Below, piece by piece: positions 32,496 to 42,055 of a stretch of DNA of 64,000 nucleotides. How positions within the stretch are numbered: the first letter of the stretch is position 1; each line of letters starts with the position of its first letter. Below the pieces are notes generated by a model. The model was not told the DNA's origin. It worked only from the letters and a program-made list of their open reading frames with translations, and made no database searches. The stretch spans positions 1 to 64,000 of the forward strand of contig NYUD01000011.1 of NCBI GenBank assembly GCA_002683825.1, read 5' to 3'. Source of the DNA: Planctomycetota bacterium. Lineage in GTDB: Bacteria; Planctomycetota; UBA1135; GCA-002686595. A program made the translations under genes and the position numbers.

Positions 32496-34586
32496 TCAGC
32501 CGTCGGACTTGCAGGCGCGCCCCAGCCAATCGAAGAAGACACGGTGCCACAGAACTCCGTTTTGCGGCTGCTGAACCCAGTGTCCCTCGTTCGGGTAGTA
32601 CAGGAAACGGGACGGCACACCCTTCACCTGAGCGGCTGTAAATGCCTCCATGCCCTGGGTGACGGGAACGCGGAAGTCCTTTTCACCGTGGATCACCAGG
32701 AGCGGCGTGTCCCATTCGCCGACGAAGCGGTGTGGTGAGAAGCGGTCGTAGTCCTTCTTCACGTCGTCACCCTTCCAATAGGGCCCGCCGAGATCCCAGT
32801 TGACGAAGAAGAGCTCCTCCGTCGACCCGTACATCGATTCCAGGTTGAACACACCGCAGTGTGCGATCATGGTCTTGAAGCGCTTCTCGTGGTTGCCCAT
32901 CAGCCAGTACACCGAGTATCCACCGAAGCTGGCGCCGATCGCGGCCGTGCGCTCGTTATCGGTGTAGGCCTCGCCCAGCATCGAGTCGGTCGCGGACAAG
33001 AGATCCTGCATCGCTTGCCCCCCCCAATCGCCGCTGATCTGGTCGTTCCACTCCCGCCCGAAGCCCGGAAGACCGCGGCGGTTGGGAGCGACGACGACAT
33101 AGCCGTTGGCCGCCATCAGGTGAAAGTTCCAGCGGTATGAAAACCACTGACCGATCTGCCCCTGAGGCCCGCCCTGGCAGTAGGTCAGAAGCGGCCACTT
33201 CTCTCCGGCATCGAAATCCGGTGGATAGATCACCCAGCAGTGAATGCGCTTGCCGTCGGTCGCCTCGACCCACCGCTCCTCGACCCTGGGCAACTCCAGC
33301 CGGCTGAAGATCTCGCCGTTGACGTCGGTGATGGTTGAGGTGGAGCCATCGGAGAGCGAGAGGACGGCCAACTCAGACGGCCGGATCATGCTCTTGAAGC
33401 TCACGAGGGCGTGTTCGCCGTCGGGGAAGATGTCCACCAGACTCCAGTTGAAACGACCGCGGGTGACCTGGGTCGCTTCCCCTCCCGCGGCCGGAATGTG
33501 GAAGATCTGGTTGGTGCCGCGATACTCGGAGGTGAAGAGCAAGCCCTCGGAGTCCGGCATCCAGGTAGCGCCGTGGGCCATCTGATCCAGGCCGCGGGTC
33601 GCATCGTGGGTCTTCTGCGATCGGCGATCCAACACCATGATGCGATTGCGGTCGGACTCGAAGCTGGCGCGCTCCATCGAGTGATAGGCAAGGCTCTTAC
33701 CATCCGGTGAGAACACCGGATCGTTGTCGTAGCCAGGCTGTCCCAGGGTGAAATTCAAGCGTTCCTTGGGCGTTTCGATGTCGATGAGGTAGACCGAACT
33801 GTCGGTCGACTCCGCCCAACGCTCGACGTCCTTGGCCGTGAAAGCGATCTGCCGTCCGTCGGGGGCCCAGTTGTACTGTTCGGCACCACCGAAGGGCGGT
33901 ACGGGACAGTTCACTTTCCACCCCTCCATCAAGTCGATCGCCTCGCCCGCTTTGCCCGTGCTGTCGATCGGCGCGGCATGAATGTGGCTGTACTTGTAGT
34001 CGTGCCAGGCATTCCAGTGGCGATACATCAACGAGTCGATGATGCGCGCATCGGCCAGGGGCAGATCCTCGTACAGCTCGTTCACCGTCGCGTCCAGCTT
34101 GACGCCGGCCGTGAAGGCCAGGTGTTTCCCGGTGGGGGAAACCTTGAGGTTGCCCACGCTGCCGTCGAAATCGGTCACCTGCACCAGGCCACCGTCGGTC
34201 GGGTTCAGGGACCAGGCCTGTGAACGTTTTTCGCTGGTGGACGCGGAAAAGCCGGTGAAGAAGATACGTTCGCCAAAGAGGGAAGGCGCGAACTGCACAT
34301 TGGCGATGCTCGGCCAGTCCTCCAGCAAAGCCCGTGTCTCACCGGAGCCAATATCCTTGACGAAGAGCGTCGAGGCGCCCTTGTTTTCCGCCAGCTCGTA
34401 GCGCCGCACCGTGTAGGCCACCCGGTTTCCGTCTCCGGAAAGGGCGGCGCCGCCCAGCCGACCCAGTTCCCACAGGAGTTCGGGCGTCATGCGCTGGTCG
34501 CCGCTCCACCTGAGAGCGGTACCGATCATCAGGAGGGTGAGGCAAGCGAGAACGCGGTGGACGGACAGCTTGGATGTGACCTGCAT
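32496..34586 (-). CDS. S9-family prolyl-oligopeptidase-like serine peptidase
   Basis: A 696-residue S9 peptidase. The signal or anchor is VLACLTLLMIGTALRW. A WD40-like (PD40) beta-propeller spans about residues 45-430 (FSPDGKSLAY, NWAPDGRQIAF, TWMPDSEGLLFTS). The C-terminal alpha/beta-hydrolase domain has Ser in GASFGGYS, Asp in HGEKDFRVP and His in NEGHWVQ. This matches the dipeptidyl/acylaminoacyl-peptidase-like S9C group that digests imported oligopeptides in the periplasm. ATG 34586 begins MQVTSKLSVHRVL, consistent with a signal; the open frame to 34712 overlaps the neighbouring lipoprotein gene's end. It converges with the sulfatase gene across 40 bases. Confidence 0.93.
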   Translation of the reverse strand: MQVTSKLSVHRVLACLTLLMIGTALRWSGDQRMTPELLWELGRLGGAALSGDGNRVAYTVRRYELAENKGASTLFVKDIGSGETRALLEDWPSIANVQFAPSLFGERIFFTGFSASTSEKRSQAWSLNPTDGGLVQVTDFDGSVGNLKVSPTGKHLAFTAGVKLDATVNELYEDLPLADARIIDSLMYRHWNAWHDYKYSHIHAAPIDSTGKAGEAIDLMEGWKVNCPVPPFGGAEQYNWAPDGRQIAFTAKDVERWAESTDSSVYLIDIETPKERLNFTLGQPGYDNDPVFSPDGKSLAYHSMERASFESDRNRIMVLDRRSQKTHDATRGLDQMAHGATWMPDSEGLLFTSEYRGTNQIFHIPAAGGEATQVTRGRFNWSLVDIFPDGEHALVSFKSMIRPSELAVLSLSDGSTSTITDVNGEIFSRLELPRVEERWVEATDGKRIHCWVIYPPDFDAGEKWPLLTYCQGGPQGQIGQWFSYRWNFHLMAANGYVVVAPNRRGLPGFGREWNDQISGDWGGQAMQDLLSATDSMLGEAYTDNERTAAIGASFGGYSVYWLMGNHEKRFKTMIAHCGVFNLESMYGSTEELFFVNWDLGGPYWKGDDVKKDYDRFSPHRFVGEWDTPLLVIHGEKDFRVPVTQGMEAFTAAQVKGVPSRFLYYPNEGHWVQQPQNGVLWHRVFFDWLGRACKSDG

Positions 34587-34674
34587 GGCGGACGGCTCTC
34601 TGAACCCTGTGGGCTTCGTTTGCGGGTGGCTTGGAGCGCGGCATTCTATCCTGCAACGAAGCTTTCCGTCGCCC

Positions 34675-35121
34675 CTATCGCCCCCCGACCTGAACCTCCA
34701 CCGTCTCCCCACCCCAACCGCTGACCTGGTCCCTTCCCTCGATCGTCACGCGCGTCACGGTCGGTGCAATCACAACCCGATCCAGCGAACGCGTAAAGGG
34801 TTGCTCACTCGCATGGTCGTGGGTGAGTATGCGTATGCCCAGTTCAGTCCCATCCGGTGCCAGAATGTGCCAGGCATCGGCATGGCGAGCGGGCGAGTCG
34901 TAGGGCGAACTGAGCGTCACCTCGAAACGCCAGGTGCCGTCGGCGTTGCGCCTTGCCTTCGCGGCAAGAACATCCGGATAGAGCTCCCCTGTTGTCGTCC
35001 CGACGTCCCCCACGACCGGTTCGCCATCAGGCATCGAGGCCGGTGACGTCGGTGTGCCCCCACACCCGGCGACACATGCGATGGCGAGAAGAAGAAAGGC
35101 TGCGTCAGAAGAAGATCCCAT
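34675..35121 (-). CDS. Small lipoprotein of unknown function, 148 aa
   Basis: A 148-residue lipoprotein with signal FLLLAIACVAGC and lipobox VAGC (Cys20), followed by a Gly/Thr/Ser-rich linker. The remainder is a beta-rich globular domain (WRFEVTLSSPYDSPARHADAW, LGIRILTHDHASEQPFTRSL, VTIEGRDQVSGWGG). No catalytic pattern is seen. It precedes the S9 peptidase gene on the same strand by 88 bases and might be co-transcribed with it. ATG 35121 is the only sensible start. The C-terminal 15 residues (GETVEVQVGGR) complete the last strand. The frame is clearly coding because of the intact lipobox. Confidence 0.75.
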   Translation of the reverse strand: MGSSSDAAFLLLAIACVAGCGGTPTSPASMPDGEPVVGDVGTTTGELYPDVLAAKARRNADGTWRFEVTLSSPYDSPARHADAWHILAPDGTELGIRILTHDHASEQPFTRSLDRVVIAPTVTRVTIEGRDQVSGWGGETVEVQVGGR

Positions 35122-35306
35122 CCGGGGATGTCACACATCAAAGGCCATCCACGCAACTCTCAACGGGGACCGAACTCGGCAACGACCTTAGCGACCTCCC
35201 TCGAACGCGTTTCGGCTTCCCCCGGAATGCGGTAAGGCCACGCCGGTCAGCAGCAGGCGGCCGCTGAGGGAAGTCGTGGAAAAGTGTCTGACGCCGTACG
35301 ACCTTG

Positions 35307-38300
35307 CTAACGCACCGCGAAGGAGAAGAAATCCACTCCCCCGAAATCGACTCCCGAGAATCGCAACGTGTTATCCATCGGATCGATCGAATCCGCAGGC
35401 AGGATGAGCGGCGTGGGATTCTCGAGGTCGATGAGAATGATGCCCCAACGCGTAACGTCGTTCAGGGTGTTGAGATCCCCCAGCCGCAGCTCCACGTTCA
35501 CAAGGCCGACGCCGTCACCGTTGCCGCCATCGGTCAAAGTGACCGACCAGCTCTCCCTGAGACGGAAGGTGTAGCCCCCTATGCCAAAGAAATCGGCTTC
35601 CAGCTTTCCCGAGCCATTGTGGCCCCACAGGAAGAAGTCTCCGTCCGAGAGAGCCGTGGGGCTAAAGATGCCGACGGCTCCCGTTCCGGACGCGCCACTC
35701 ACCCTGTCCGAATCGCTGATCCTGCCGATGCCCGTCACGTCCTTGCCGTGTGTCGACAATCGCGCGTAGAGGACCTCGCTCTGAAGATCGATCCCGTAGC
35801 GGCCGGCGAAGTGGTGTTCAAGAAGCTTGCGACGCGCCTCTCCGGAGACTTCGGCCACGGCGAACACCTCGTAGATGTCACCGTCGTATTGTCCGCCCGT
35901 GTCGAAGGCGGAGCCCAGGAGCCAATCCGAATCGTTGATCGAGGAGGCATTGTGCGTTTGGTCGTTCTCAAACTCGCCGTCGAGGTAGAGAGTGTGCCTG
36001 GGCTCGTCGCGCGTGAGCATCAACAGGTGAGGCTCGCCGTCGGCCACCGGAGCGTCGCCTGCGGCCCGCCGGTTGTTGACGGCGCCCTGTGAAATTCCGA
36101 ACTCCACACCCAGCCGCAGATTGGCCGGGGTTGAGCTCGCCCTCGATGTCCCGACGATGGCCGGAGAGGCCTTCCAGTTGGAGTTCCCCTGGACAAAGTT
36201 GGTGGTTCGGGTCACCGCGGCCAACGTGAACTTGCCCGAGAGCGGCGAGGGGAACCGAAGCGCCTGTCCACCGAAAAACCGGACGGCCGGAAGCGCGGGG
36301 GGACCGGCTCGCTCGACGAGACGAGGCTCGAGTCCGTCCGCAAGGGGTCGGGCATTGTTCGGAATCAGGGCGTTGTCCTTCCACTGCAGAACCAGGTCGG
36401 AGGAGGGATCGACGACCACCCCTCGGTCCGCGCGAACCCAGAATTCCACGAGATTGCCGCCGGAGTGGATGCTGTAGCCACCGGGCCCGTCTTCACCGGT
36501 GAGACCATCGAAATCGCCGGGCGCAATCGTTACCGAAATGGTGTCGCCCACCGCCGTGTCTGAGGGGAATGCGAACAGCGATATCGGTGTCACCTCGTAG
36601 GTCAAGACCGAATTCAGGTCCGCAGGAATGACGAAGTGCTCGTTGACCTCTCCCGGAACCTCGATGCCGTTGCGAAGCCAACGCTCGACGGTCTCGCCCT
36701 GAATATCGTTTTCCGGGTCGAAATAGCGGTAGGAACCCATCAACGTGCCCCCGATGAAGGGCGGCCCCGTGATGCGAACCTCGAGAGCCTGGGGTGGAAC
36801 GCCATCCTCGACCGTGCTCTCCGGATCGAGGGGGTCGGTGCCGCGGAAGATCTCGAGCATGTCGGGAACTCCGTCGTTGTCGCTGTCGGTCATCATGGTG
36901 ATCGGACCGACCGCACCGAGGTTCAGGAGATAATTTTCAAGCGCATCGGTGATCCCATCACCAGCGGGGCCTGTCTCGTCGTTCGTATCCTGATCCCCGT
37001 TCGGGAGGGGCGAATCGCTGTCGTATGGATCAAAGCCTGCACGAACCTCCAGGTAATCGGGCAATCCGTCGCCATCGGTCTCGCTCGAGGCGAAAACCGG
37101 ACCGGAGGTGCCCAGTTCAATCAGCACGAACTCCAGTCCGTCGGAAATGCCATCGTTCGGCGGACCGGTGTCGTCGTTCTCGTCGAGCCCTCCCGCGACC
37201 ACGGGAAGATCCCCGTCCACCGGTTGGCCGAGCCCGGCGATTTCAAAATAGTCGGGAATGCCGTCGGCATCGGTATCCGACGCGGTGCCCAGGGGCTCTT
37301 CAGCACCCAGGCGAAGCAGGACGGCCTCGAGCCCGTCGGAGAGAAGATCCCCATCGCTGTCGAGACCACCGTTCTCGACCGGATGAGATGCGTCGAGCAA
37401 GTCGCTGACGGCGAAGACCTCGAGATAGTCGGGCGCGCCGTCACCATCGGTGTCGGTGCCATGGTCGATCGGAGCGCGAGCGCCCAAGGACACGAGTAGC
37501 CGCTCGAAAGCATCGGAGATCGCATCCACAGGTCCGCCGCCCTGATCCCCATCGTCGAGGTCCATGCCGCCGTTGGGAACGGGAAGATCCCCGAATCTCG
37601 GATCCGGTGCGACGAAGGGCACGAAACTCGGATGGAAGGGGGCGGTGACTTCGAATACGTCCGGCGCACCGTCCGAATCGCTGTCGACCCGACCGTCGAT
37701 GATGGCGAAGACGCCCAGCCTCAAGAGAAGCACCGGAATGGACTCCGGGATGTCGTCGCCGTCCGTGTCGAGAGCCCCATCCGGGGAGGGATTGGTCGGA
37801 TCGAGCGGATTTCCTCCGATTCGGATCTCGAGGTAGTCAGGAGCTCGGTCGAAGTCGAGGTCCGTCCCGGGCCCGGGGGATACGGCCCCCAGGCGCTCGA
37901 GAACGAACTCGACGCCATCGAGGATCCCGTCGGCATCGCCGTCGAGATTCCCGGATCCGCCCGCGAGCGGATCCTCGCGGTCGAAGAAACCCGTCGCAAA
38001 ACGAGCCTCGTAAATATCGGGGATCCCATCCACGTCGGAATCGGTGCGACCAGTGACAGGAGCGGCTACGCCGCTGGCGACCAGGTAGTGCTCGAGCGCA
38101 TCCGAGACCCCGTCGCCCGACGGGCCGGTCTCGTCATTTGTGTCTCCGCCGCCGAGAACCGGGTCGTCGCGATCGAGAACTCGGCTGGGCAGTACGACTT
38201 CGAGCGCGTCGAACAAACCGTCGCCATCGGAATCGGTATCGGGCTGGACGTCGGGAATACCGAGGCGCGCCAGAGCCTCCTCGAAGGCGTCAGAGAGGCC

Positions 38301-39941
38301 GTCTCCGTCGGAATCATCCGCACCGCTCGGCGACGGGTCGTTCGGATCGAGGGGATCGGCATCGACCAGGAGCTCGAGGTAATCGAACGCTCCGTCCCCA
38401 TCGGCATCGCGCGAACCGCCGGGAGCAGGATCGCTGGGATCGAACGGATCGGTCAACGTCCGCACCTCGATCACGTCCGGAATCGAATCGCCGTCGCTGT
38501 CGCTTCCGGGTGTGACCGGCCCCTCGGCCCCCAGCGCCAACAGAACCGACTCCAGCGCATCGCTGACTCCGTCGCCCTGCGGACCAGCGGGCGAGTTGAT
38601 GTCATCTCCGCCGTTCACCTCGGGCGAATCAGAGTCGGTCAAGTCCGACAGGAAGAGTGCTTCGATGACGTCGGTAACACCGTCTTCGTCGGTGTCGGAA
38701 AGCATCGTCACCGACCCGGTCGCTCCGAGCATCAAGAGCACTTCTTCCATGGCGTCCGAGACGCTGTCGTTCGGCGGCCCGCTCATATCGTTCGTGTCCT
38801 GCTCACCGTTCACGACGGGCGAATCAGAATCCTCCGCATCGAGTCCAAGCCGAAGCTCGAGGGCGTCGGGGATGCCGTCCAGGTCCACATCGGCTTGAAG
38901 CAGGATCGATGGATCGCGGGGGTCGAACGGATCGCTTCCCGTCGCCGCCTCCAGCACATCGGGGATGCGATCGCCATCCTGATCGCTCTCCCCATCGACG
39001 CCGACTGCGCCGCTGCGAGTCAGGAGTGCCTCCAGGCCGTCCAAGACCCCGTCGCCGTCCGAATCCAAGTTCCCTGCCGGCACAGGCTCGTCCGAATTGG
39101 TGGGGCTGCTGCCGCTACGCGCTTCCAGGTAGTCGAACACACCGTCCCCGTCGGTGTCGACGCGCGCCGTGACAGGCAGCGTAGCACCGAGGAAATCCAG
39201 GATCGTTTCCATCGCATCGGTGATCCCATCGGTCGGCGGACCGGTCGCATCTCTTTCGTCTCTTCCGCCGTTGGTGACGGGTTCGTCGGAATCGAGCGGA
39301 TCGATCCCAAATTCCACCTCGAAGGCATCGCTCAACCCGTCTGCATCGAGGTCGAAACGCGCCACGTAGAACGGATCCTGCACGTCGAACGGATTCGTAC
39401 CGGTCCGCATCTCCAGCACGTCCCCGAACCCGTCCCTGTCGGTATCGTTCTCCTTCGTGATCGGCGCCGTGGCACCGCGGCGCACGAGATAGATCTCCAG
39501 CCCGTCGTTGATCCCATCCAATGGCGGCCCGGAGGGCTGGAGGTCCTGGTTGCCCTTGAGGTGGGGATCGTCGAAGTCGAGGTGATCCAGGCCGCTTCGC
39601 ACCTCCGCGTAGTCAGGAATCCCGTCGAAGTCCGTGTCGGTCTGCGCCGTGATCGGCGCCGAGGAGCCCGTGTCGAACAGGTACTGTTCCAGCCCGTCGG
39701 GAATGTTGTCCACCCCGGGTCCGATCACGGTGTTCAGATCCAACGCTCCCCCCACGAAAGGGTCGTCGGCGTCGGTAGGATCGCTCGAAAGATGCGATTC
39801 GAGACTGTCGGGCAACCCGTCTCCGTCGCTATCGGTCAGGAGCGGAAGGTCGCCGCCACCCCCCCCGCCACCATCACAGGCGGCGAGCATCGAAACCAGC
39901 AGGAGGCCTGAGGTAAGGGAGAATCCGATCCTGTTTCGCAT
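35307..39941 (-). CDS. 1544-residue calcium-repeat surface lipoprotein
   Basis: A very large exported lipoprotein. The signal peptide ends with lipobox SMLAAC, followed by a poly-Gly linker. Then come about 14 full and one partial tandem units of roughly 60-70 residues. Each pairs a thrombospondin-type-3/EF-like calcium loop (DSDGDGLPDSLE, TDTDGDGAPDYLE, SDTDADGIPDYFE) with a second helix motif (GPPxDGIxDALExxLxxLGAxxP). After a bridging Ig-like segment (IGGTLMGSYRYFDPEND) there is a LamG/concanavalin-like domain (about 1190-1370, with RFFGGQALRFPSPLSGKFTLAAV and HTLYLDGEFEND). A C-terminal beta domain ends DFFSFAVR. ATG 39941 supplies the signal; the open frame to 40496 is not coding. It probably forms a calcium-stiffened adhesive rod outside the cell. 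Confidence 0.88.
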   Translation of the reverse strand: MRNRIGFSLTSGLLLVSMLAACDGGGGGGGDLPLLTDSDGDGLPDSLESHLSSDPTDADDPFVGGALDLNTVIGPGVDNIPDGLEQYLFDTGSSAPITAQTDTDFDGIPDYAEVRSGLDHLDFDDPHLKGNQDLQPSGPPLDGINDGLEIYLVRRGATAPITKENDTDRDGFGDVLEMRTGTNPFDVQDPFYVARFDLDADGLSDAFEVEFGIDPLDSDEPVTNGGRDERDATGPPTDGITDAMETILDFLGATLPVTARVDTDGDGVFDYLEARSGSSPTNSDEPVPAGNLDSDGDGVLDGLEALLTRSGAVGVDGESDQDGDRIPDVLEAATGSDPFDPRDPSILLQADVDLDGIPDALELRLGLDAEDSDSPVVNGEQDTNDMSGPPNDSVSDAMEEVLLMLGATGSVTMLSDTDEDGVTDVIEALFLSDLTDSDSPEVNGGDDINSPAGPQGDGVSDALESVLLALGAEGPVTPGSDSDGDSIPDVIEVRTLTDPFDPSDPAPGGSRDADGDGAFDYLELLVDADPLDPNDPSPSGADDSDGDGLSDAFEEALARLGIPDVQPDTDSDGDGLFDALEVVLPSRVLDRDDPVLGGGDTNDETGPSGDGVSDALEHYLVASGVAAPVTGRTDSDVDGIPDIYEARFATGFFDREDPLAGGSGNLDGDADGILDGVEFVLERLGAVSPGPGTDLDFDRAPDYLEIRIGGNPLDPTNPSPDGALDTDGDDIPESIPVLLLRLGVFAIIDGRVDSDSDGAPDVFEVTAPFHPSFVPFVAPDPRFGDLPVPNGGMDLDDGDQGGGPVDAISDAFERLLVSLGARAPIDHGTDTDGDGAPDYLEVFAVSDLLDASHPVENGGLDSDGDLLSDGLEAVLLRLGAEEPLGTASDTDADGIPDYFEIAGLGQPVDGDLPVVAGGLDENDDTGPPNDGISDGLEFVLIELGTSGPVFASSETDGDGLPDYLEVRAGFDPYDSDSPLPNGDQDTNDETGPAGDGITDALENYLLNLGAVGPITMMTDSDNDGVPDMLEIFRGTDPLDPESTVEDGVPPQALEVRITGPPFIGGTLMGSYRYFDPENDIQGETVERWLRNGIEVPGEVNEHFVIPADLNSVLTYEVTPISLFAFPSDTAVGDTISVTIAPGDFDGLTGEDGPGGYSIHSGGNLVEFWVRADRGVVVDPSSDLVLQWKDNALIPNNARPLADGLEPRLVERAGPPALPAVRFFGGQALRFPSPLSGKFTLAAVTRTTNFVQGNSNWKASPAIVGTSRASSTPANLRLGVEFGISQGAVNNRRAAGDAPVADGEPHLLMLTRDEPRHTLYLDGEFENDQTHNASSINDSDWLLGSAFDTGGQYDGDIYEVFAVAEVSGEARRKLLEHHFAGRYGIDLQSEVLYARLSTHGKDVTGIGRISDSDRVSGASGTGAVGIFSPTALSDGDFFLWGHNGSGKLEADFFGIGGYTFRLRESWSVTLTDGGNGDGVGLVNVELRLGDLNTLNDVTRWGIILIDLENPTPLILPADSIDPMDNTLRFSGVDFGGVDFFSFAVR
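36812..39840 (-). repeat. Tandem calcium-binding repeat array within the giant lipoprotein
   Basis: About 15 units at roughly 180-210 bp spacing encode alternating DxDxDGxxDxxE loops and GDGISDALExxLxxLGA helices. DNA identity between units is modest, so the copies are diverged rather than freshly duplicated. Some units carry an extra calcium loop (near nt 38300-38420 and 39310-39360), showing irregular expansion. Confidence 0.85.
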
Positions 39942-40436
39942 CCCGTGTGAAGCGTGGGTGAGGGGTGGACGAGTACTTTTTCCATTCTCCCATAGGCCCC
40001 GATGGGGCGTGAGGAAATCTTCAAATCCACTTCTTACCTTTCCCGAGAGGTACTTTCGGGAAGGCTTCCGGACCTTCGGTGGAGTTTTTTGCCTACGAGC
40101 GGACGCCCCAAACAGCCTCGCCCCACGATCAAAATCAACCGGGTGGTCCTGAAGCCCATCGCCAACGCCGCCCAGGCCCGTCACGACGTCGCGAGCGAGA
40201 ACGCAGGTGGCCTCGGGGGGGGGAGCGGGAACCATCACGCACAGGAGCCCCGAGAGGGCGAATGTTCGGTTCCATGTGCCTTGAGACGCGCCAAAAACGC
40301 CCATTCGGTCGGGATCCCCCCGGATCGGGACGCTCGCCCTTGCCGCCGGCCCTTTCGAGCGGGGACAGGGAGGCCCGTGCGCTCCCGCAACAATTCCCCT
40401 ACCTTGGGCCGGCCTCGTGTCCCTTCCCACCCCTGG
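39942..40436. other. 495-bp divergent intergenic region
   Basis: It separates the minus-strand giant lipoprotein from the plus-strand Mla operon. An imperfect hairpin at 40037-40064 (ccttTcccga with tcgggaagg) and a T6 run at 40085-40090 lie in it, but the two are not adjacent. No gene-like frame is convincing despite open frames on both strands. Confidence 0.45.
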
Positions 40437-41276
40437 ATGTCCGCTCCTACAACCGCCACACCCCGAGACGATCCGTCCGCTGCCTGTGCAGAACACATTT
40501 CGCTCCGCGGCGTGAGTCTGTCGTTCGGGTCGCGCGTCGTCATGCAGGAGCTCAACTGCGGCTTCCCGCGAGGGAAGATTTCGGTGGTTCTGGGCGGCAG
40601 CGGCGTGGGCAAGAGCACGCTCCTGCGTCTGATCGGGGGTCTGGTGCGTCCCCAGACGGGATCGATCGAGGTCGACGGAGAGGAAACCACGCGCTTGCGC
40701 GAACGAGAGCTCTACACCGTACGCAAGAAGATCGGGATGCTCTTCCAGAACGGAGCCCTACTCGATTCGATCACGGTATTCGACAACATCGCCTTCCCCC
40801 TGTACGAACACACACAGCTGAGCTCTGATGAGATTACTGAGCGCGTCCACGAGTTCCTCGAGGCCGTGGGGCTGTACGAGGTGGACGAGCTGTTTCCGGC
40901 CCAGCTATCGGGCGGCATGACCCGACGGGTCGGCCTGGCGCGCGCCATGGTCCGCCAACCCGAAATCCTCCTGTGCGACGAGCCTTTCTCGGGACTCGAT
41001 CCGATCTCGGCCAAACGCATCGAATTGTTGCTGTGCGAGCTGAATCGCAAGCACGGCCTCACGATCGTCGCGGTCTCGCACGACATCCCCTCCACCCTGC
41101 GCATGGCGCATCACCTGACGATGCTCTTCCCCCAGGATTCCTTCGAAGGCACGCTCGAAGAACTCCTGGCGATCGACGATGATCGCATACGCAATTTCCT
41201 CAGCCTGGAACTCGACGAATCGCTGTCTTCCCAGGCCGAGGTGGAACGCCTCGAGGAGGAGGGAAGTTCACTGTGA
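40437..41276 (+). CDS. mlaF: MlaF-type ABC ATPase, second Mla locus
   Basis: A 279-residue ATPase for phospholipid transport. Walker A is GGSGVGKST, the Q-loop FQNGALLDSITVFDN, the signature SGGMTRR, Walker B EILLCDEPFSGLDP and the H-loop VAVSHD. The GALLDS(I/M)T motif is characteristic of MlaF. The C-terminal extension FEGTLEELLAIDDDRIRNFLSLE resembles the MlaF tail that contacts MlaB and the neighbouring subunit. ATG 40437 lies just before the family N terminus (CAEHISLRGVSLSFG). It overlaps the permease gene by 4 bases and heads the five-gene locus mlaF-mlaE-mlaD-mlaA-mlaC. A separate MlaB is not present. Confidence 0.95.
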   Translation: MSAPTTATPRDDPSAACAEHISLRGVSLSFGSRVVMQELNCGFPRGKISVVLGGSGVGKSTLLRLIGGLVRPQTGSIEVDGEETTRLRERELYTVRKKIGMLFQNGALLDSITVFDNIAFPLYEHTQLSSDEITERVHEFLEAVGLYEVDELFPAQLSGGMTRRVGLARAMVRQPEILLCDEPFSGLDPISAKRIELLLCELNRKHGLTIVAVSHDIPSTLRMAHHLTMLFPQDSFEGTLEELLAIDDDRIRNFLSLELDESLSSQAEVERLEEEGSSL

Positions 41277-42052
41277 TTCTCGTCGGCCTACGGAACATCG
41301 GGCATGGGACCCTGCGCTTCGTCGAGATTCTGGGGGACATGGCGAACTTCGGTGGGGCGATCCTCAGGTCTCTCGTCAAACCGCCGTTCCGTTTCCGAGC
41401 GCTGGTCGAGGAGATGTACAAACAAGGCGTGCTCTCACTGAGCATCGTATGCATCTCGGGCTTCACGGTCGGTATGGTCCTGGCACTACAGGGCTACAAC
41501 ACGCTGGTACGCTTCGGGGCCACCGGATCCCTCGGCGCGGTCGTCGGGCTCAGCCTGGTCCGAGAGCTGGGTCCCGTCCTGTCGGGTCTGTTGTCCACGG
41601 GACGGGCAGGATCGGCAACGACTGCGGAAATCGCAACGATGAAGGTGACCGAACAGCTGGACGGCCTACGCATGATGTCCGCCGATCCCGTACACGTCAT
41701 CGTGGTCCCTCGCGCGCTCGCGCTGGCTCTTTCCATGCCCATCCTGTCGGCCATGTTCACGTTGTGCGGTATGGCTGGCGGACTTCTGGTCGCTGTCGTC
41801 TTTCTGGGGGGGGACAGCGGCACATACATATCGAGTCTTGAAACTTCGATCAATTTCCACTCCGACGTGCTGAGCAGCCTCGTGAAAGCATCCGCGTTCG
41901 GGGTGCTCCTGGCTTTGATCTCGACTTATCTCGGCTTCGTAAGCAAGCGCAGCGCGGCCGGTGTCAGTGCCGCGACCACTGCAACCGTCGTGGCAACCTC
42001 GGTCAGCATCCTCATTTTCGACTACATCATCACCGCGCTCATGGGAGTCTGA
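41273..42052 (+). CDS. mlaE: MlaE permease, second Mla locus
   Basis: A 259-residue MlaE permease without a STAS domain, hence about the size of E. coli MlaE (260 aa). An amphipathic N-terminal helix is followed by SIVCISGFTVGMVLALQGYNTLVRFG. The conserved VRELGPVLSGLLSTGRAGSATTAEIATMKVTEQLDGL, VVPRALALALSMPILS and the C-terminal helices follow. GTG 41273 overlaps the ATPase stop as GTGA. It forms the inner-membrane channel with MlaF and the MCE subunit, whose gene starts 3 bases after its stop. Confidence 0.95.
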   Translation: MILVGLRNIGHGTLRFVEILGDMANFGGAILRSLVKPPFRFRALVEEMYKQGVLSLSIVCISGFTVGMVLALQGYNTLVRFGATGSLGAVVGLSLVRELGPVLSGLLSTGRAGSATTAEIATMKVTEQLDGLRMMSADPVHVIVVPRALALALSMPILSAMFTLCGMAGGLLVAVVFLGGDSGTYISSLETSINFHSDVLSSLVKASAFGVLLALISTYLGFVSKRSAAGVSAATTATVVATSVSILIFDYIITALMGV

Positions 42053-42055
42053 ACG

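Noticed and set aside
37632-39911. 759-aa plus-strand open frame antisense to the giant repeat gene
   Set aside because: It mirrors the Asp/Gly-rich repeat codons (GAT/GAC read as ATC/GTC) and is a compositional artefact.
39942-40496. N-terminal extension of the giant lipoprotein to 40496
   Set aside because: The signal peptide and lipobox begin at 39941; the extension is a non-coding open frame into the divergent Mla operon.
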